The notes beneath the pieces are model-generated. The model saw only the letters and a program-made list of their open reading frames with translations. It was not told the DNA's origin and searched no databases. A stretch of 64,000 nucleotides of DNA from Flavobacterium tagetis (GTDB lineage: Bacteria > Bacteroidota > Bacteroidia > Flavobacteriales > Flavobacteriaceae), in NCBI RefSeq assembly GCF_016735615.1, contig NZ_JAERSF010000001.1, positions 682,001 to 746,000 on the forward strand, given 5' to 3'. How positions within the stretch are numbered: position 1 is the stretch's first letter; each line of letters opens with the position of its first letter. The translations under genes and the position numbers were made by a program. Below, one piece after another: positions 24,853 through 33,580 of this stretch.

Positions 24853-25410
24853 TTATAATTCTTCGTCTGATTCAATTTCGCCACTTATTCGCTGCGAATT
24901 AATCACTTTAAAATCTTTGCTAAAATCTATTCCTTGACCATAGGAAACCCCTTTAATATCGGTTAATTTGAACTTTCGTTCTGTATAAAACCACTCGTTT
25001 TTCTGATCGAAATACAATTGTTCTGTTTCTAAAACCTGTCCTGCTTCAGAAGTAATTTTCACTTTTCCGATCAAATCAATGATTCCTGTATTTTTATACG
25101 AAACCGCATAATTTCCTTTAATAAAGGTACGTTTTTGCTTTTTATCATATAATGTAACATCGATTCCTTTCGGGAATTCTGTAAAAGGAAAATCAAGATT
25201 TGAATAATCTAACATTTTTGGACTTATCAAAACTCCTGTAATGCGTCCAGAATCTGTGTATTTAATATTTACAGTATCAGCGTCACTAGCAGGAACAAAT
25301 TCTGAGAAGTTAATTTTCTGAACTTCTTTAAAATTACTTTCGCATCCAAAAAACATTGTCACAGCAAAAACTGTGACAACTATCAGACTATATCTTTTTG
25401 GTAAATTCAT
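24853..25410 (-). CDS. lptC: LPS export protein LptC
   Basis: LptC is the bitopic or lipid-anchored periplasmic part of the Lpt bridge that passes lipopolysaccharide from LptB2FG to LptA. This 185-residue protein has an N-terminal hydrophobic segment (RYSLIVVTVFAVTMFFGC) that looks like a lipoprotein signal, then the LptC-like beta-strands GRITGVLISPKMLDYSN, FPKGIDVTLYDKKQK and VLETEQLYFDQKNEWFYTE. In Bacteroidota the gene commonly sits with an outer membrane protein gene and coaX, as here. The lipobox-like FFGC differs from the membrane anchor of enterobacterial LptC. Confidence 0.88.
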   Translation of the reverse strand: MNLPKRYSLIVVTVFAVTMFFGCESNFKEVQKINFSEFVPASDADTVNIKYTDSGRITGVLISPKMLDYSNLDFPFTEFPKGIDVTLYDKKQKRTFIKGNYAVSYKNTGIIDLIGKVKITSEAGQVLETEQLYFDQKNEWFYTERKFKLTDIKGVSYGQGIDFSKDFKVINSQRISGEIESDEEL

Positions 25411-25461
25411 TTGCCAAATGTAGTAAATTGTAATGAGCTTCTAAAAGATAAAATATTTTGT

Positions 25462-26691
25462 TTATTGGAATTTACTCTTCACAAACCATTTGTCATTGAA
25501 AGAGAAACTCAAGCTGAAATTAACATAATTCTCTTGCACTAAATCTGCAGAAGTTGTACCACGCTTACCAAATTCAATTCCAAAATTCACATTTGAGAAA
25601 GACCCTGGAATCGGAATTCCCGCTCCTAACGTCATTCCGACATCTTTAATTGACTCATTATTCACGATCAGACCAATTTTCTCGTATTTTAAACCAGCTC
25701 TATAAGTAATCCTGCTCATGTAACTAGTAAAAGAATTATAATTTGGAAGATAATATCCTCCTAACGCATATTTAGAATAGCTCTCATATCTCACATTACT
25801 TGCAGCATTATAATAATTTGCTAATTGTCCGTCTCCTTGAAAGGTCATATTTGCCCCTACAAGCCATTTTCTAGATTCACCAATACCCACACCAATACTT
25901 AACTTGTTTGGAAGTTTTAGTTTAGTTGCTTCAGCTGGAACCACAATAGGTTCTGGATCTCCTTGAACAGAAATAACTCTTGTATTATCCGAATTCAGAT
26001 TACTTGCAAAAGAATAGCTCAAACTAGAAAATATACTCGTTTTATTATAGATTTTTTTCTGGTACATTGTTCCAAAACTGAATGCCATACCTGAAAGCTC
26101 TGAGGTATTAACTTCTGCTGTTCCGTTTTGAACTCCAGTAATAGCTTCTACGCTCGTAGTTGTTATTTTTCCAAAATTATATTGTGCATCTACTCCAATA
26201 TTCCAGTTTTGCATTATTTTATATGATAAACCGAAATACACTTTATTTACACCACCTTTTCCATCAAGCTGAGAACTTACTGCTCCTTCTGTAGCTGAAT
26301 TATCCTCGCGGATTTTGTATCCTACTGAAGTTACAGGAATCAAACCAAATGAAGCACCGAATTTTCCCATTGGAATTCCTAATGCCAAATAATCAAAAGT
26401 AGAACGCTGCGCTTTTTCTGAAGTAGAAGTTGTTTTTAAATTTGAAGTTGCAAATGTTCCCCCAACTGTAAATGTTGTTTGGATTAAGCTGGCATAACTT
26501 GCCGGATTTTCTAAATTTAAGTGAATCGTATCTTGTTCTACCGCAACTCCTGCCATAGATCTGTTTTCAAGTGTTCCCTTGAATCTCACATCTCCTATTC
26601 CGAAAAAAGAATAAGGCGAAGCAGTACCTTGTTGAGCGAATGAAACGAACGATATAAGCAAACAAGCGCTTAGTATTACTTTTTTAATCAT
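25462..26691 (-). CDS. Outer membrane beta-barrel protein (unknown role)
   Basis: This 409-residue exported protein has the signal peptide MIKKVILSACLLISFVSFAQ. The rest alternates hydrophobic and polar residues in many short strands (SYKIMQNWNIGVDAQYNF, YRAGLKYEKIGLIVNN, VNFSLSFSFNDKWFVKSKFQ). The aromatic-rich C-terminus is usual for outer membrane barrels. The N-terminal SPYSFFGIGD and NRSMAGVAV recall the FadL/OmpP1 or PorV-like family, but the match is too weak to name it. Its start overlaps the end of coaX by 8 bases, and lptC lies 51 bases downstream, hinting at an envelope function. Confidence 0.8.
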   Translation of the reverse strand: MIKKVILSACLLISFVSFAQQGTASPYSFFGIGDVRFKGTLENRSMAGVAVEQDTIHLNLENPASYASLIQTTFTVGGTFATSNLKTTSTSEKAQRSTFDYLALGIPMGKFGASFGLIPVTSVGYKIREDNSATEGAVSSQLDGKGGVNKVYFGLSYKIMQNWNIGVDAQYNFGKITTTSVEAITGVQNGTAEVNTSELSGMAFSFGTMYQKKIYNKTSIFSSLSYSFASNLNSDNTRVISVQGDPEPIVVPAEATKLKLPNKLSIGVGIGESRKWLVGANMTFQGDGQLANYYNAASNVRYESYSKYALGGYYLPNYNSFTSYMSRITYRAGLKYEKIGLIVNNESIKDVGMTLGAGIPIPGSFSNVNFGIEFGKRGTTSADLVQENYVNFSLSFSFNDKWFVKSKFQ

Positions 26692-27418
26692 TGTCGATTT
26701 TATATTGATATGTTTGGCTCAAACTCTCCAAAAGGAAATTTGAATTGGCAAATATGGTATTTTTTAATCGTTTAGCCAAAAAATCTGCATCACCTCCCGT
26801 TAAAATTATGATAAAATTTGAAAACTCTTTTCGATATTCATCGATAAAACCGTCAATCTCATAGACGAAACCATTGACAACACCAGAATGTATCGCTTGT
26901 GCCGTAGAGTTTCCTACATAAGAATCGGGCTCTTCTAAGGTTAGTAACGGCAGTCTGGCCGTAAAATTATGCAGTGATTCATATCGCAAACGGAGACCTG
27001 GAGAAATAGCTCCTCCTAAATAATTGTCATTTTCGTCGATAAAATCGTAGGTAATGCAAGTTCCAGCATCTATGACCAAACGGTTTTGTTTAGGAAATTG
27101 TAGTGTTGCTCCTGCTGCCAAAATCATTCTGTCTATTCCCAAAGTTTTTGGTGTTGCATATTTATTATGGAAAGGAAAAACATCTTCTTGGGTAAAAAAA
27201 TGAACTTTAAGTCTATTTTCGAAAGTTAAAAAGGATTGTTTTTCGATATTTCCTACCGAAGCAACAACCAAGTCGGAGCATTTTGGATATTTCTCTAAAA
27301 TTTTTTCAATTTTTTTTTCAAGTTCATTTTTTTCAAAAACAAAACTTTCGAGAGTAGTATTACCCTCAAAGACAGATGCTTTAATTCTGGTATTTCCAAC
27401 ATCGACCGTTAAAATCAT
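26684..27418 (-). CDS. coaX: Type III pantothenate kinase
   Basis: CoaX phosphorylates pantothenate in the first step of coenzyme A synthesis. The ATG at 27418 gives MILTVDVGNTRIKAS, the standard N-terminal phosphate-binding motif of this ASKHA-fold family. The frame extends upstream to 27484, but those residues are not family-like and run toward the tRNA promoter. Other signatures are LGIDRMILAAGA, LVIDAGTCITYDFID (catalytic Asp), GGAISPGLRLRYESL and IILTGGDADFLA. At 244 residues it is the normal length. It heads a minus-strand series with the outer membrane protein, lptC and others. Confidence 0.95.
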   Translation of the reverse strand: MILTVDVGNTRIKASVFEGNTTLESFVFEKNELEKKIEKILEKYPKCSDLVVASVGNIEKQSFLTFENRLKVHFFTQEDVFPFHNKYATPKTLGIDRMILAAGATLQFPKQNRLVIDAGTCITYDFIDENDNYLGGAISPGLRLRYESLHNFTARLPLLTLEEPDSYVGNSTAQAIHSGVVNGFVYEIDGFIDEYRKEFSNFIIILTGGDADFLAKRLKNTIFANSNFLLESLSQTYQYKIDND

Positions 27419-27470
27419 ATTTCCTTTTTTGCTTTTGCGAAGATACGAATTGATTTTTTCTAAAAAATGT

Positions 27471-27501
27471 TTTGCACAAACCAAAAATGATTATATATTT
27501 G
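27471..27501 (+). promoter_or_regulatory. Promoter of tRNA-Phe
   Basis: TTTG (27471-27474), 19 bases, TATATTTG (27494-27501) is an exact match to the Bacteroidota sigma-ABfr consensus TTTG-N19-TAnnTTTG. The tRNA begins 16 bases downstream. Confidence 0.85.
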
Positions 27502-27517
27502 CACCCGCAACAAGCAC

Positions 27518-27590
27518 GGTACCTTAGCTCAGATGGTAGAGCAATGGACTGAAAATCCATGTGTCCCTGGTTCGATCCCTGGAGGTACCA
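27518..27590 (+). tRNA. tRNA-Phe (anticodon GAA)
   Basis: This is a 73-base cloverleaf. The acceptor arm is GGTACCT / AGGTACC, the D-arm includes TAGCTCAGATGGTAGAGC, the anticodon loop is CTGAAAA giving GAA, and the T-arm is CCTGGTTCGATCCCTGG. The CCA end is not encoded (ACAC follows). It stands alone with its own promoter and terminator. Confidence 0.97.
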
Positions 27591-27591
27591 C

Positions 27592-27621
27592 AAAACCCGA
27601 ATAGAAATATTCGGGTTTTTT
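27592..27621 (+). terminator. Terminator after tRNA-Phe
   Basis: A 12-bp stem (AAAACCCGAATA / TATTCGGGTTTT) with a GAAA tetraloop is followed by a T run, directly after the tRNA 3' end. Confidence 0.9.
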
Positions 27622-27645
27622 GTTTTTTTATACTTTTCGGTTTTT

Positions 27646-27829
27646 TTAACCGCAAAGAGCGCTAGGATTTACGCAAAGGTTCGCAAAGTTTTAACAATTA
27701 AACTTTGCGAACCTTTGCGCTTTTTCTTTGTGCCCTTTGCAGTTAAATCCTTTTCAAATTTTCTTTTGTGAGCCAATTCAAAAAAACCTTGCGAACCTTT
27801 GCGCTTTTTCTTTGCGTCTTTGCGGTTAA
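27646..27829. repeat. CGCAAAG-family intergenic repeat element, copy 2
   Basis: The element is bounded by TTAACCGCAAAG and CTTTGCGGTTAA in inverted orientation. Its interior consists of alternating CGCAAAGGTTCGCAAAG and CTTTGCGAACCTTTGCGC words that can fold on themselves. It fills most of the 363-base gap between tRNA-Phe and the transporter gene. The frame crossing it (27559-27771) reads through repeat sequence and is not considered coding. Confidence 0.85.
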
Positions 27830-27953
27830 ATTCAAAAGTCAACAAATAAATAGTTTTTGTTAAAAAAGTATTGACTGAATAAAAAAATATCTTCTATATT
27901 CGTAAAACTGTATTTTTCTTTTTCATTCATTAACAAGATCTCAAAGCGGTTTT

Positions 27954-29447
27954 ATGAGCAAAACTTCTACTAAAGGCATTTGGAAAGTAATTTCAGCCTC
28001 CTCTATGGGCACCATGATTGAATGGTACGATTTTTACATTTTTGGCAGTTTGGCTGTCGTAATTTCAACAAAATTTTTCCCTAGCGACAATCCAACGGCA
28101 GCATTTTTATCTACTTTAGCCACATTCGCCGCAGGATTTGTAGTTCGTCCATTTGGAGCTTTGTTCTTTGGAAGGCTTGGCGATATTATTGGGCGCAAAT
28201 ACACTTTTATGGCTACCTTATTATTAATGGGCGGTTCAACCTTTTTAATTGGCTGTATTCCGAGTTATGAAACGATTGGCTTTCTAGCTCCTTTATTAGT
28301 TTTGATTTTACGTTTAATGCAAGGCCTTGCTCTTGGAGGAGAATATGGCGGAGCCGCAACTTATGTAGCTGAACACGCTCAAGCTGGAGAAAAAGGTTAT
28401 TGGACTTCTTGGATTCAGACTACTGCTACTGTTGGTTTATTTATTTCCCTGATGGTTATTCTGGCAACAAAAAGTGTGCTTTCTGCCGAAGCCTTTGATT
28501 TATGGGGATGGCGCGTTCCTTTTTGGGTTTCAATTGCCATGGTTGGAGTTTCCTATTTAATTAGAAAAAACATGGATGAATCTCCTGTTTTCGCAAAAGC
28601 CAAAAAAGAGGGAACAACAAGTGCGAACCCACTAAAAGAAAGTTTTGGAAATAGATATAATTTAAAATTTGTTCTTTTGGCTTTGTTTGGAGCTACAATG
28701 GGGCAAGGTGTTGTCTGGTATACGGGACAATTTTATGCAATGAGTTTCATGAAAACCGTTATGAATGTAGATTCCTCACAAGTTGATGAATTATTAGGAA
28801 TTGCGCTTTTATTTGGAACTCCATTTTTTATTGTTTTCGGATGGTTGAGCGATAAAATCGGTCGCAAATACATTATGATGTTCGGTATGCTGATTGCCAT
28901 ACTTTCCTATAGACCTATTTACAAGATTATGTACGATACGACTGATGTGAACAAGAAAACAGAGATTCTTGAAAATCCAAAAGTTACAACTGAAAACAAG
29001 GCTGACGGGAGTTCGATTACTATTACAGAAAAAAAATATACAGACGGCACATCCGTGGTGGAGAAAAAAACGTATCTGAACAAAAAAGATGCTCAAACTA
29101 GTGTATCAATACTAATTAATTCAAGCGATAAACGGACATTAACCTTATTAGTTTTTATTCAAGTATTATTTGTAACAATGGTTTACGGTCCGATTGCAGC
29201 ATTTTTAGTCGAAATGTTTCCAACTAAAATTAGATACACTTCTATGTCATTGCCTTACCATGTTGGAAATGGAATTTTTGGCGGATTGCTTCCTGCCATT
29301 TCAACTTACTTTGTATCACACGCCAAAACAGCAGGCAAAGCTGATTTTTATCTGGATGGATTATGGTATCCTATAATCATTGCCGGAATCTGCTTTGTTA
29401 TTGGAATGATTTATATTGACAACAAAAACAAAATTACTCACCTTTAA
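27954..29447 (+). CDS. MHS-family MFS transporter (metabolite:H+ symporter)
   Basis: This is a 497-residue inner membrane transporter of the major facilitator superfamily, MHS subgroup (ProP/ShiA/KgtP-like). Signatures are SSMGTMIEWYDFYIFGSLA on helix 1, RPFGALFFGRLGDIIGRKYTF (loop 2-3 motif), LRLMQGLALGGEYGGAATYVAEHA on helix 4 and WLSDKIGRKYIMM (loop 8-9). Between helices 9 and 10 there is an unusually long hydrophilic loop (about residues 320-383, rich in Lys/Thr/Asp, ENPKVTTENKADGSSITITE), probably periplasmic. The substrate cannot be told; organic acids, proline or betaine are typical of the group. The small membrane protein gene after it starts 14 bases downstream. Confidence 0.92.
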   Translation: MSKTSTKGIWKVISASSMGTMIEWYDFYIFGSLAVVISTKFFPSDNPTAAFLSTLATFAAGFVVRPFGALFFGRLGDIIGRKYTFMATLLLMGGSTFLIGCIPSYETIGFLAPLLVLILRLMQGLALGGEYGGAATYVAEHAQAGEKGYWTSWIQTTATVGLFISLMVILATKSVLSAEAFDLWGWRVPFWVSIAMVGVSYLIRKNMDESPVFAKAKKEGTTSANPLKESFGNRYNLKFVLLALFGATMGQGVVWYTGQFYAMSFMKTVMNVDSSQVDELLGIALLFGTPFFIVFGWLSDKIGRKYIMMFGMLIAILSYRPIYKIMYDTTDVNKKTEILENPKVTTENKADGSSITITEKKYTDGTSVVEKKTYLNKKDAQTSVSILINSSDKRTLTLLVFIQVLFVTMVYGPIAAFLVEMFPTKIRYTSMSLPYHVGNGIFGGLLPAISTYFVSHAKTAGKADFYLDGLWYPIIIAGICFVIGMIYIDNKNKITHL

Positions 29448-29460
29448 AATTTACAAAAAA

Positions 29461-29694
29461 ATGAATGCGATTAAACAAGTTTTAGGGGCGTTATGGATTG
29501 CTTTGGCCGCAGCAGCTGCCTATTTTTGCGTGTTTGAATTTGGTTTACCCAAACTACTTTCAGATCAACAGGACGATTTAGTATTTGGTGTAATTATTCT
29601 ATTTATACTAACCCCTCTTATTGTTATGGGATTAGGAACATTTGGGTATTATTCTTTAATTGGAGAATATAACGACCCTAAAAGGAAAAAATAA
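29461..29694 (+). CDS. Small two-helix membrane protein next to MFS transporter (DUF6814-like)
   Basis: This 77-residue protein starts at the ATG at 29461. The longer frame begins with a TTG inside the transporter gene and is disregarded. Two hydrophobic helices, VLGALWIALAAAAAYFCVF and VFGVIILFILTPLIVMGLG, are followed by FGYYSLIGEYNDPKRKK. Similar small proteins (DUF6814, recalled from family knowledge) are commonly encoded right after MHS transporters in Bacteroidota, so I infer an accessory subunit. The DUF name itself is given with moderate confidence. Confidence 0.8.
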   Translation: MNAIKQVLGALWIALAAAAAYFCVFEFGLPKLLSDQQDDLVFGVIILFILTPLIVMGLGTFGYYSLIGEYNDPKRKK

Positions 29695-29730
29695 ACAATA
29701 CCTTATATACCACAAAAAACCACTTAAACA

Positions 29731-29765
29731 AAAAAGGCTGTCCATTTCTAGACAGCCCTTTTTCA
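29731..29765. terminator. Bidirectional terminator between transporter and amylase genes
   Basis: Stem AAGGCTGTC / GACAGCCCTT with an 8-base loop and A/T tails on both sides lies between two convergent genes. Confidence 0.8.
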
Positions 29766-29778
29766 TTACTAACCAAAC

Positions 29779-32655
29779 CTAATTTTTAATAAACTTCACA
29801 ACACGAACTTTATTATTCTCGTCAAACGTCTTTACGAGATACAATCCAGAAGTTAAACCACTTACTGAGAATTGATAATCTGCATTTCCATTTGTATTAA
29901 ATGTCTTTACTAATTGTCCTGTAATAGAATAGATATCTACTTTTGAGGTTTTAAAACCTAAAGTAAAATAATCGGCGACAGGATTTGGATATAAGCTTAC
30001 CTGATTTCCATTTTCAAAATCTTCTATTGCTAAATTTGCAACTTTGTTTCCGTAAATTCTATATTCTCCTGCTGGAAGATTTACTGGAACATTAACATCT
30101 GTTACTGTGATAGTGGTATTATCCATTAAATTATACCAAGTTCCTACATACGGAAAACCAGTTGCAAGGTTTTGAGCCGTAGTATCAAAATTTGCTAAGA
30201 TCAAAACATCTTTTAGCTGTGCAGAAGTCAAAGTGCTGTTTGTAATTTTGATATTTACTGTCAAAGAAGCCGCATTGTTCATTGTTGCTGTTCCTAAAAA
30301 TACTGGCTCCATTTTTTTAAGCGTAATCATCTTAGCCCAATCGTTGTAAATTTTATTTCGATTAGAATCACCCAACCAATTTTCTGTCCATTGCGGCTGT
30401 GGTTTTGTATCTAATTTACAATCACCTGGAGTTGAAGACGATTCATCATTTACAGTTCCATTATTACAGCTAAAAATAGAATCATCCATTCCTAGTTCTC
30501 CAAAATGCCAGATCATTTTTGGTCCTGGAATTAATAAAGAAACCGCACCAATAGCAGACATTCTTGATAGTGCTGTATTTAATGTCTTTACATTATAACT
30601 TCCGTTTGAAGCTCCGTATTGTACATTTTTATACATCAGACGTTCTTCGTCATGGCTTTCAGCATAACCCATTAAACGATTGGCAACAAAACCACGATTT
30701 GCACTATTCATTCTATAAATATTGCTTTCAGAAGCATATCCCATTGACAATTGATTGTACTCTTTTGTCATTTTACCCCACATCATAACACCTTTACTTG
30801 GTGTTTCTGTAACTCTGTAATTTGCCCATTGCTGTTCTTCAGCATCAGACCCTAAGTGCTCAAAAATAGTATAATGTGTTGGATCTATTGCCCAAGAAAA
30901 ATCAGCGTATTTTTTCAGAATATCTACACGATCTTGTTGGTATGAATCGGTACAAACATTATCGCTTGACGTGCATAATTGTGTAAATCCTTTGGTTAAA
31001 TCCCAACGGAAACCATCTATTTTATATTCTTCAATCCAATGTTTGATAACTCGATTTACATAATATTGCGTTTTTAATGATTGATGATTAAAGTCTTCAC
31101 CTACACTATAACTGTGTTTTGCTACAGTATTAAAATAAGGATTCTCTGCAGTTGGCGATCCAAAACCGTCTCCATCAGGATCATTCATCCACATTCTCAC
31201 CATTGGATTTCTTCCAAAAGCGTGATTTAACGCAACGTCAAGAATTACAGCAATTCCGTTTTGGTGGCATAAATCAATAAACTCTTTTAATTTATCTGAA
31301 GTTCCGTAAAACTTATCCAAAGCCATATGAAATGAAGTATTGTAACCCCAGCTTTCATTGCCCTCAAATTCCATTACAGGCATTAATTCGATCGCATTGA
31401 TTTTAAGATTTTTAAAATAATCTATTCGATCAATTAAACTTTGATAACTTCTTGATGCATCAAAATCACGAACTAAAACTTCATAAACAACTAATTTTTC
31501 CTTTTGTGGTTTTTCAAAATTAGTTACCTGCCAATTATATGGGCCCTGTCCTGTTTTTAAAACTGTAACCTCAAAATTTTGTCCTGTTGGATAAACAGGC
31601 ATATTTGGATATTTTGAAGCAGGAATTGAAGAATCGTCATAAGGAGATAATACTAAAGTTGAATATGGATCTGCAATTTTTACCATTGATGGCGAATTTA
31701 CAAGTGGCGTTGCATCGACAACCCAATACTGATATGTATTGTTTTCACCTGAAACTAAACCTGTAATTTCTAACCAAAACTTCCCAGAAGACGGGTCTTT
31801 TTTCATGGCATAAGCCGATGTTGGCTGCCAATTATTAAAACTTCCCGCTACATATACAAAATCTTTTAGAGGTGCATCTAACACCAAAGTTGCCTTTGTA
31901 AAATCGGCAGAATTATAATTAATTCCATCAACCATACCTGCTGGCATAGCTTCAGAAACTGTATTCGGATTTATAACTACTGCAAATTTCTTTGAAACTA
32001 CGGTTGCTCCTTGAGTAGCAATCAATTCATAATTTTGATTCGCAGTAATATTAGTATGTGTATAAGAATAACTTGAAGTACTGGTATTTGAATTGATTGT
32101 CGTTCCGTTAGCTTTTAAAGTATAACTCCCCGCACCTCCAGTATTTGTTGCCATAATATTAAAACTTGAACCAGAATTAATGATTGTGGTACTATTTTCG
32201 GCTGGAGAAGTCAAAGTAACTTGAAAAGATCCTACATTAAGAAAAAAATCAGAACATGATGGCGCCAATTTCATCGTCTGACTTCCATTCGCGCTTCTAA
32301 ATACAATTCCCATTTTTGTCGCAGCAGTTTGCTGAACCGATGTTAATCCAAAATAGACGCTAGGAGTAATTGTAATGCTCCATGTTCCATTTGCGTTTTT
32401 AGTCATTAATCCAACACCATCATCTGCTCCCCAATTTCCTTTAGCAGTTTGCCAAGGACTTGCATCTGTGCCTATTCCAGAATGCATATAAACTTTTGTT
32501 GGATTTGTTCCCATTGTATTGCAGGTACTAGATGCAAAAGAAGCCGTAATCGTAATAGGCTCATTGACCTGAAACACTGCTGGTGAAACCGATATTTGTT
32601 GAGCATGAATAGCAAGTGTCAGTAAAAAGAAAATAAAAAGTATTGTTTTTTTCAT
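29779..32655 (-). CDS. Secreted GH13 alpha-amylase with T9SS sorting domain
   Basis: This is a 958-residue extracellular starch-degrading enzyme. A signal peptide (MKKTILFIFFLLTLAIHAQQ) is followed by N-terminal Ig-like or starch-binding modules (about 20-230), then a CBM48-like segment (DFVYVAGSFNNWQP, near 265-280). The GH13 barrel (about 385-800) has the nucleophile Asp in GFRWDLTKGF (near 550), the acid/base Glu in TIFEHLGSD (near 596) and the third Asp in YAESHDEERL (near 668). The C-terminal 75 residues (SLYPNPVADYFTLGF, VDIYSITGQLVKTF, GLYLVKTF) form a type A sorting domain for type IX secretion. It occupies the slot held by the SusG lipoprotein in Bacteroides and is preceded by a terminator-like hairpin after susE. 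Confidence 0.94.
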   Translation of the reverse strand: MKKTILFIFFLLTLAIHAQQISVSPAVFQVNEPITITASFASSTCNTMGTNPTKVYMHSGIGTDASPWQTAKGNWGADDGVGLMTKNANGTWSITITPSVYFGLTSVQQTAATKMGIVFRSANGSQTMKLAPSCSDFFLNVGSFQVTLTSPAENSTTIINSGSSFNIMATNTGGAGSYTLKANGTTINSNTSTSSYSYTHTNITANQNYELIATQGATVVSKKFAVVINPNTVSEAMPAGMVDGINYNSADFTKATLVLDAPLKDFVYVAGSFNNWQPTSAYAMKKDPSSGKFWLEITGLVSGENNTYQYWVVDATPLVNSPSMVKIADPYSTLVLSPYDDSSIPASKYPNMPVYPTGQNFEVTVLKTGQGPYNWQVTNFEKPQKEKLVVYEVLVRDFDASRSYQSLIDRIDYFKNLKINAIELMPVMEFEGNESWGYNTSFHMALDKFYGTSDKLKEFIDLCHQNGIAVILDVALNHAFGRNPMVRMWMNDPDGDGFGSPTAENPYFNTVAKHSYSVGEDFNHQSLKTQYYVNRVIKHWIEEYKIDGFRWDLTKGFTQLCTSSDNVCTDSYQQDRVDILKKYADFSWAIDPTHYTIFEHLGSDAEEQQWANYRVTETPSKGVMMWGKMTKEYNQLSMGYASESNIYRMNSANRGFVANRLMGYAESHDEERLMYKNVQYGASNGSYNVKTLNTALSRMSAIGAVSLLIPGPKMIWHFGELGMDDSIFSCNNGTVNDESSSTPGDCKLDTKPQPQWTENWLGDSNRNKIYNDWAKMITLKKMEPVFLGTATMNNAASLTVNIKITNSTLTSAQLKDVLILANFDTTAQNLATGFPYVGTWYNLMDNTTITVTDVNVPVNLPAGEYRIYGNKVANLAIEDFENGNQVSLYPNPVADYFTLGFKTSKVDIYSITGQLVKTFNTNGNADYQFSVSGLTSGLYLVKTFDENNKVRVVKFIKN

Positions 32656-32690
32656 AATCTCGTGGTTTGTGTGGTTAGTTAGTTTGATTA

Positions 32691-32725
32691 AAAAAGGGCT
32701 ATCTGGAGATAGCCCTTTTTTTTGT
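32691..32725 (-). terminator. Terminator or attenuator between susE-like and amylase genes
   Basis: A perfect 13-bp inverted repeat (core AAGGGCTATC / GATAGCCCTT), with a 4-base loop and T-rich tail on the minus strand, lies in the 84-base gap between susE and the amylase start. It could lower read-through into the amylase gene or mark the end of the susCDE transcript. Confidence 0.82.
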
Positions 32726-32739
32726 AAATTACATTAAAA

Positions 32740-33555
32740 CTAGTCTAACGTGATTTTTTTCGCACCATTGTCAATAGTTAAAACTCTTTCTCCAGTTGGT
32801 CCAGTATATTTAAAGTTACTATCACCATCACCAGCGTTTACTAATTCATCATCGATAGTGTAACCTAATCCTGAATAGTAAGTATAATTATGACTTGCAT
32901 CCCAGTTACCATTACTTGTAAAGTTATTTCCTAAAAATTCTCTAAATGCTTCTCCGCTTTTAAGAACAACTTTTACTTGATAAACATCTGTTTTACCAAC
33001 TACTAATGGGAATTCTGTTTCAGCATCACCATCCCAAGACCATCCTCCTGGAGTAGCAGCACCAACTAACCAGTGAGAAGTTGCTAGTGGAGTGTGATAA
33101 GGAGTTGCTTTAAAAGTATAGAAATTAGAATATTGCGCTTCTGCTCCAGTACCAACTGTCGCTTTGATACGAATATCAACATTGTTTTCTTCTTTCTCAA
33201 TAAAACCACCGTTAATTAAAGCTGAATTTAATTCTGCAACAGTTAAAGCTCTGTAACGTTCTGTTGTTGTAGTAACTGCAACAGGTGCAGCAAATTTTGT
33301 TCCTGCTTTTGCAATTTCAATTGTATAATTAATAACAGTTGCTGTACCATCGTATTTTGCATAATCCCAAATTACTGTAGTCGCAATCTCTTTTTCATTT
33401 TCCTTTGTTAGGACAATATTAAAATCGTTTTGTGGGCTAAGCAAAACCGGTGCTGATTCTGGTGTAATTACCGGTCTGTCTTCTACATCATCAGCATTAC
33501 ATGACACTGCTAATACACCAATGAATGCGATTAAAATTTTATATATATTTTTCAT
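32740..33555 (-). CDS. susE: SusE-like starch-binding outer membrane lipoprotein
   Basis: This 271-residue surface lipoprotein follows SusD. The signal KILIAFIGVLAVSC has a lipobox Cys19. The SusE N-terminal domain is visible as APVLLSPQNDFNIVLTKEN and the fibronectin-like stretch VIWDYAKYDGTATVINYTIE. A single C-terminal starch-binding-like module (about 165-271) contains SHWLVGAATPGGWSWDGDAE, where aromatic residues may stack on glucose rings, and YHTPLATSHW. The Bacteroides SusE has two such modules, so this form is shorter. It sits 25 bases after susD. A role in holding starch at the cell surface follows from family and context. Confidence 0.88.
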   Translation of the reverse strand: MKNIYKILIAFIGVLAVSCNADDVEDRPVITPESAPVLLSPQNDFNIVLTKENEKEIATTVIWDYAKYDGTATVINYTIEIAKAGTKFAAPVAVTTTTERYRALTVAELNSALINGGFIEKEENNVDIRIKATVGTGAEAQYSNFYTFKATPYHTPLATSHWLVGAATPGGWSWDGDAETEFPLVVGKTDVYQVKVVLKSGEAFREFLGNNFTSNGNWDASHNYTYYSGLGYTIDDELVNAGDGDSNFKYTGPTGERVLTIDNGAKKITLD

Positions 33556-33580
33556 TTTATTTACTTTTTATAAGGGTTAG

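Noticed and set aside
27418..27484. Longer N-terminus for coaX
   Set aside because: The family motif DVGNTR starts right after the ATG at 27418, and the extra codons overlap the tRNA promoter.
27559..27771. 70-codon frame starting inside tRNA-Phe
   Set aside because: It begins in the tRNA and reads the terminator and the CGCAAAG repeat.
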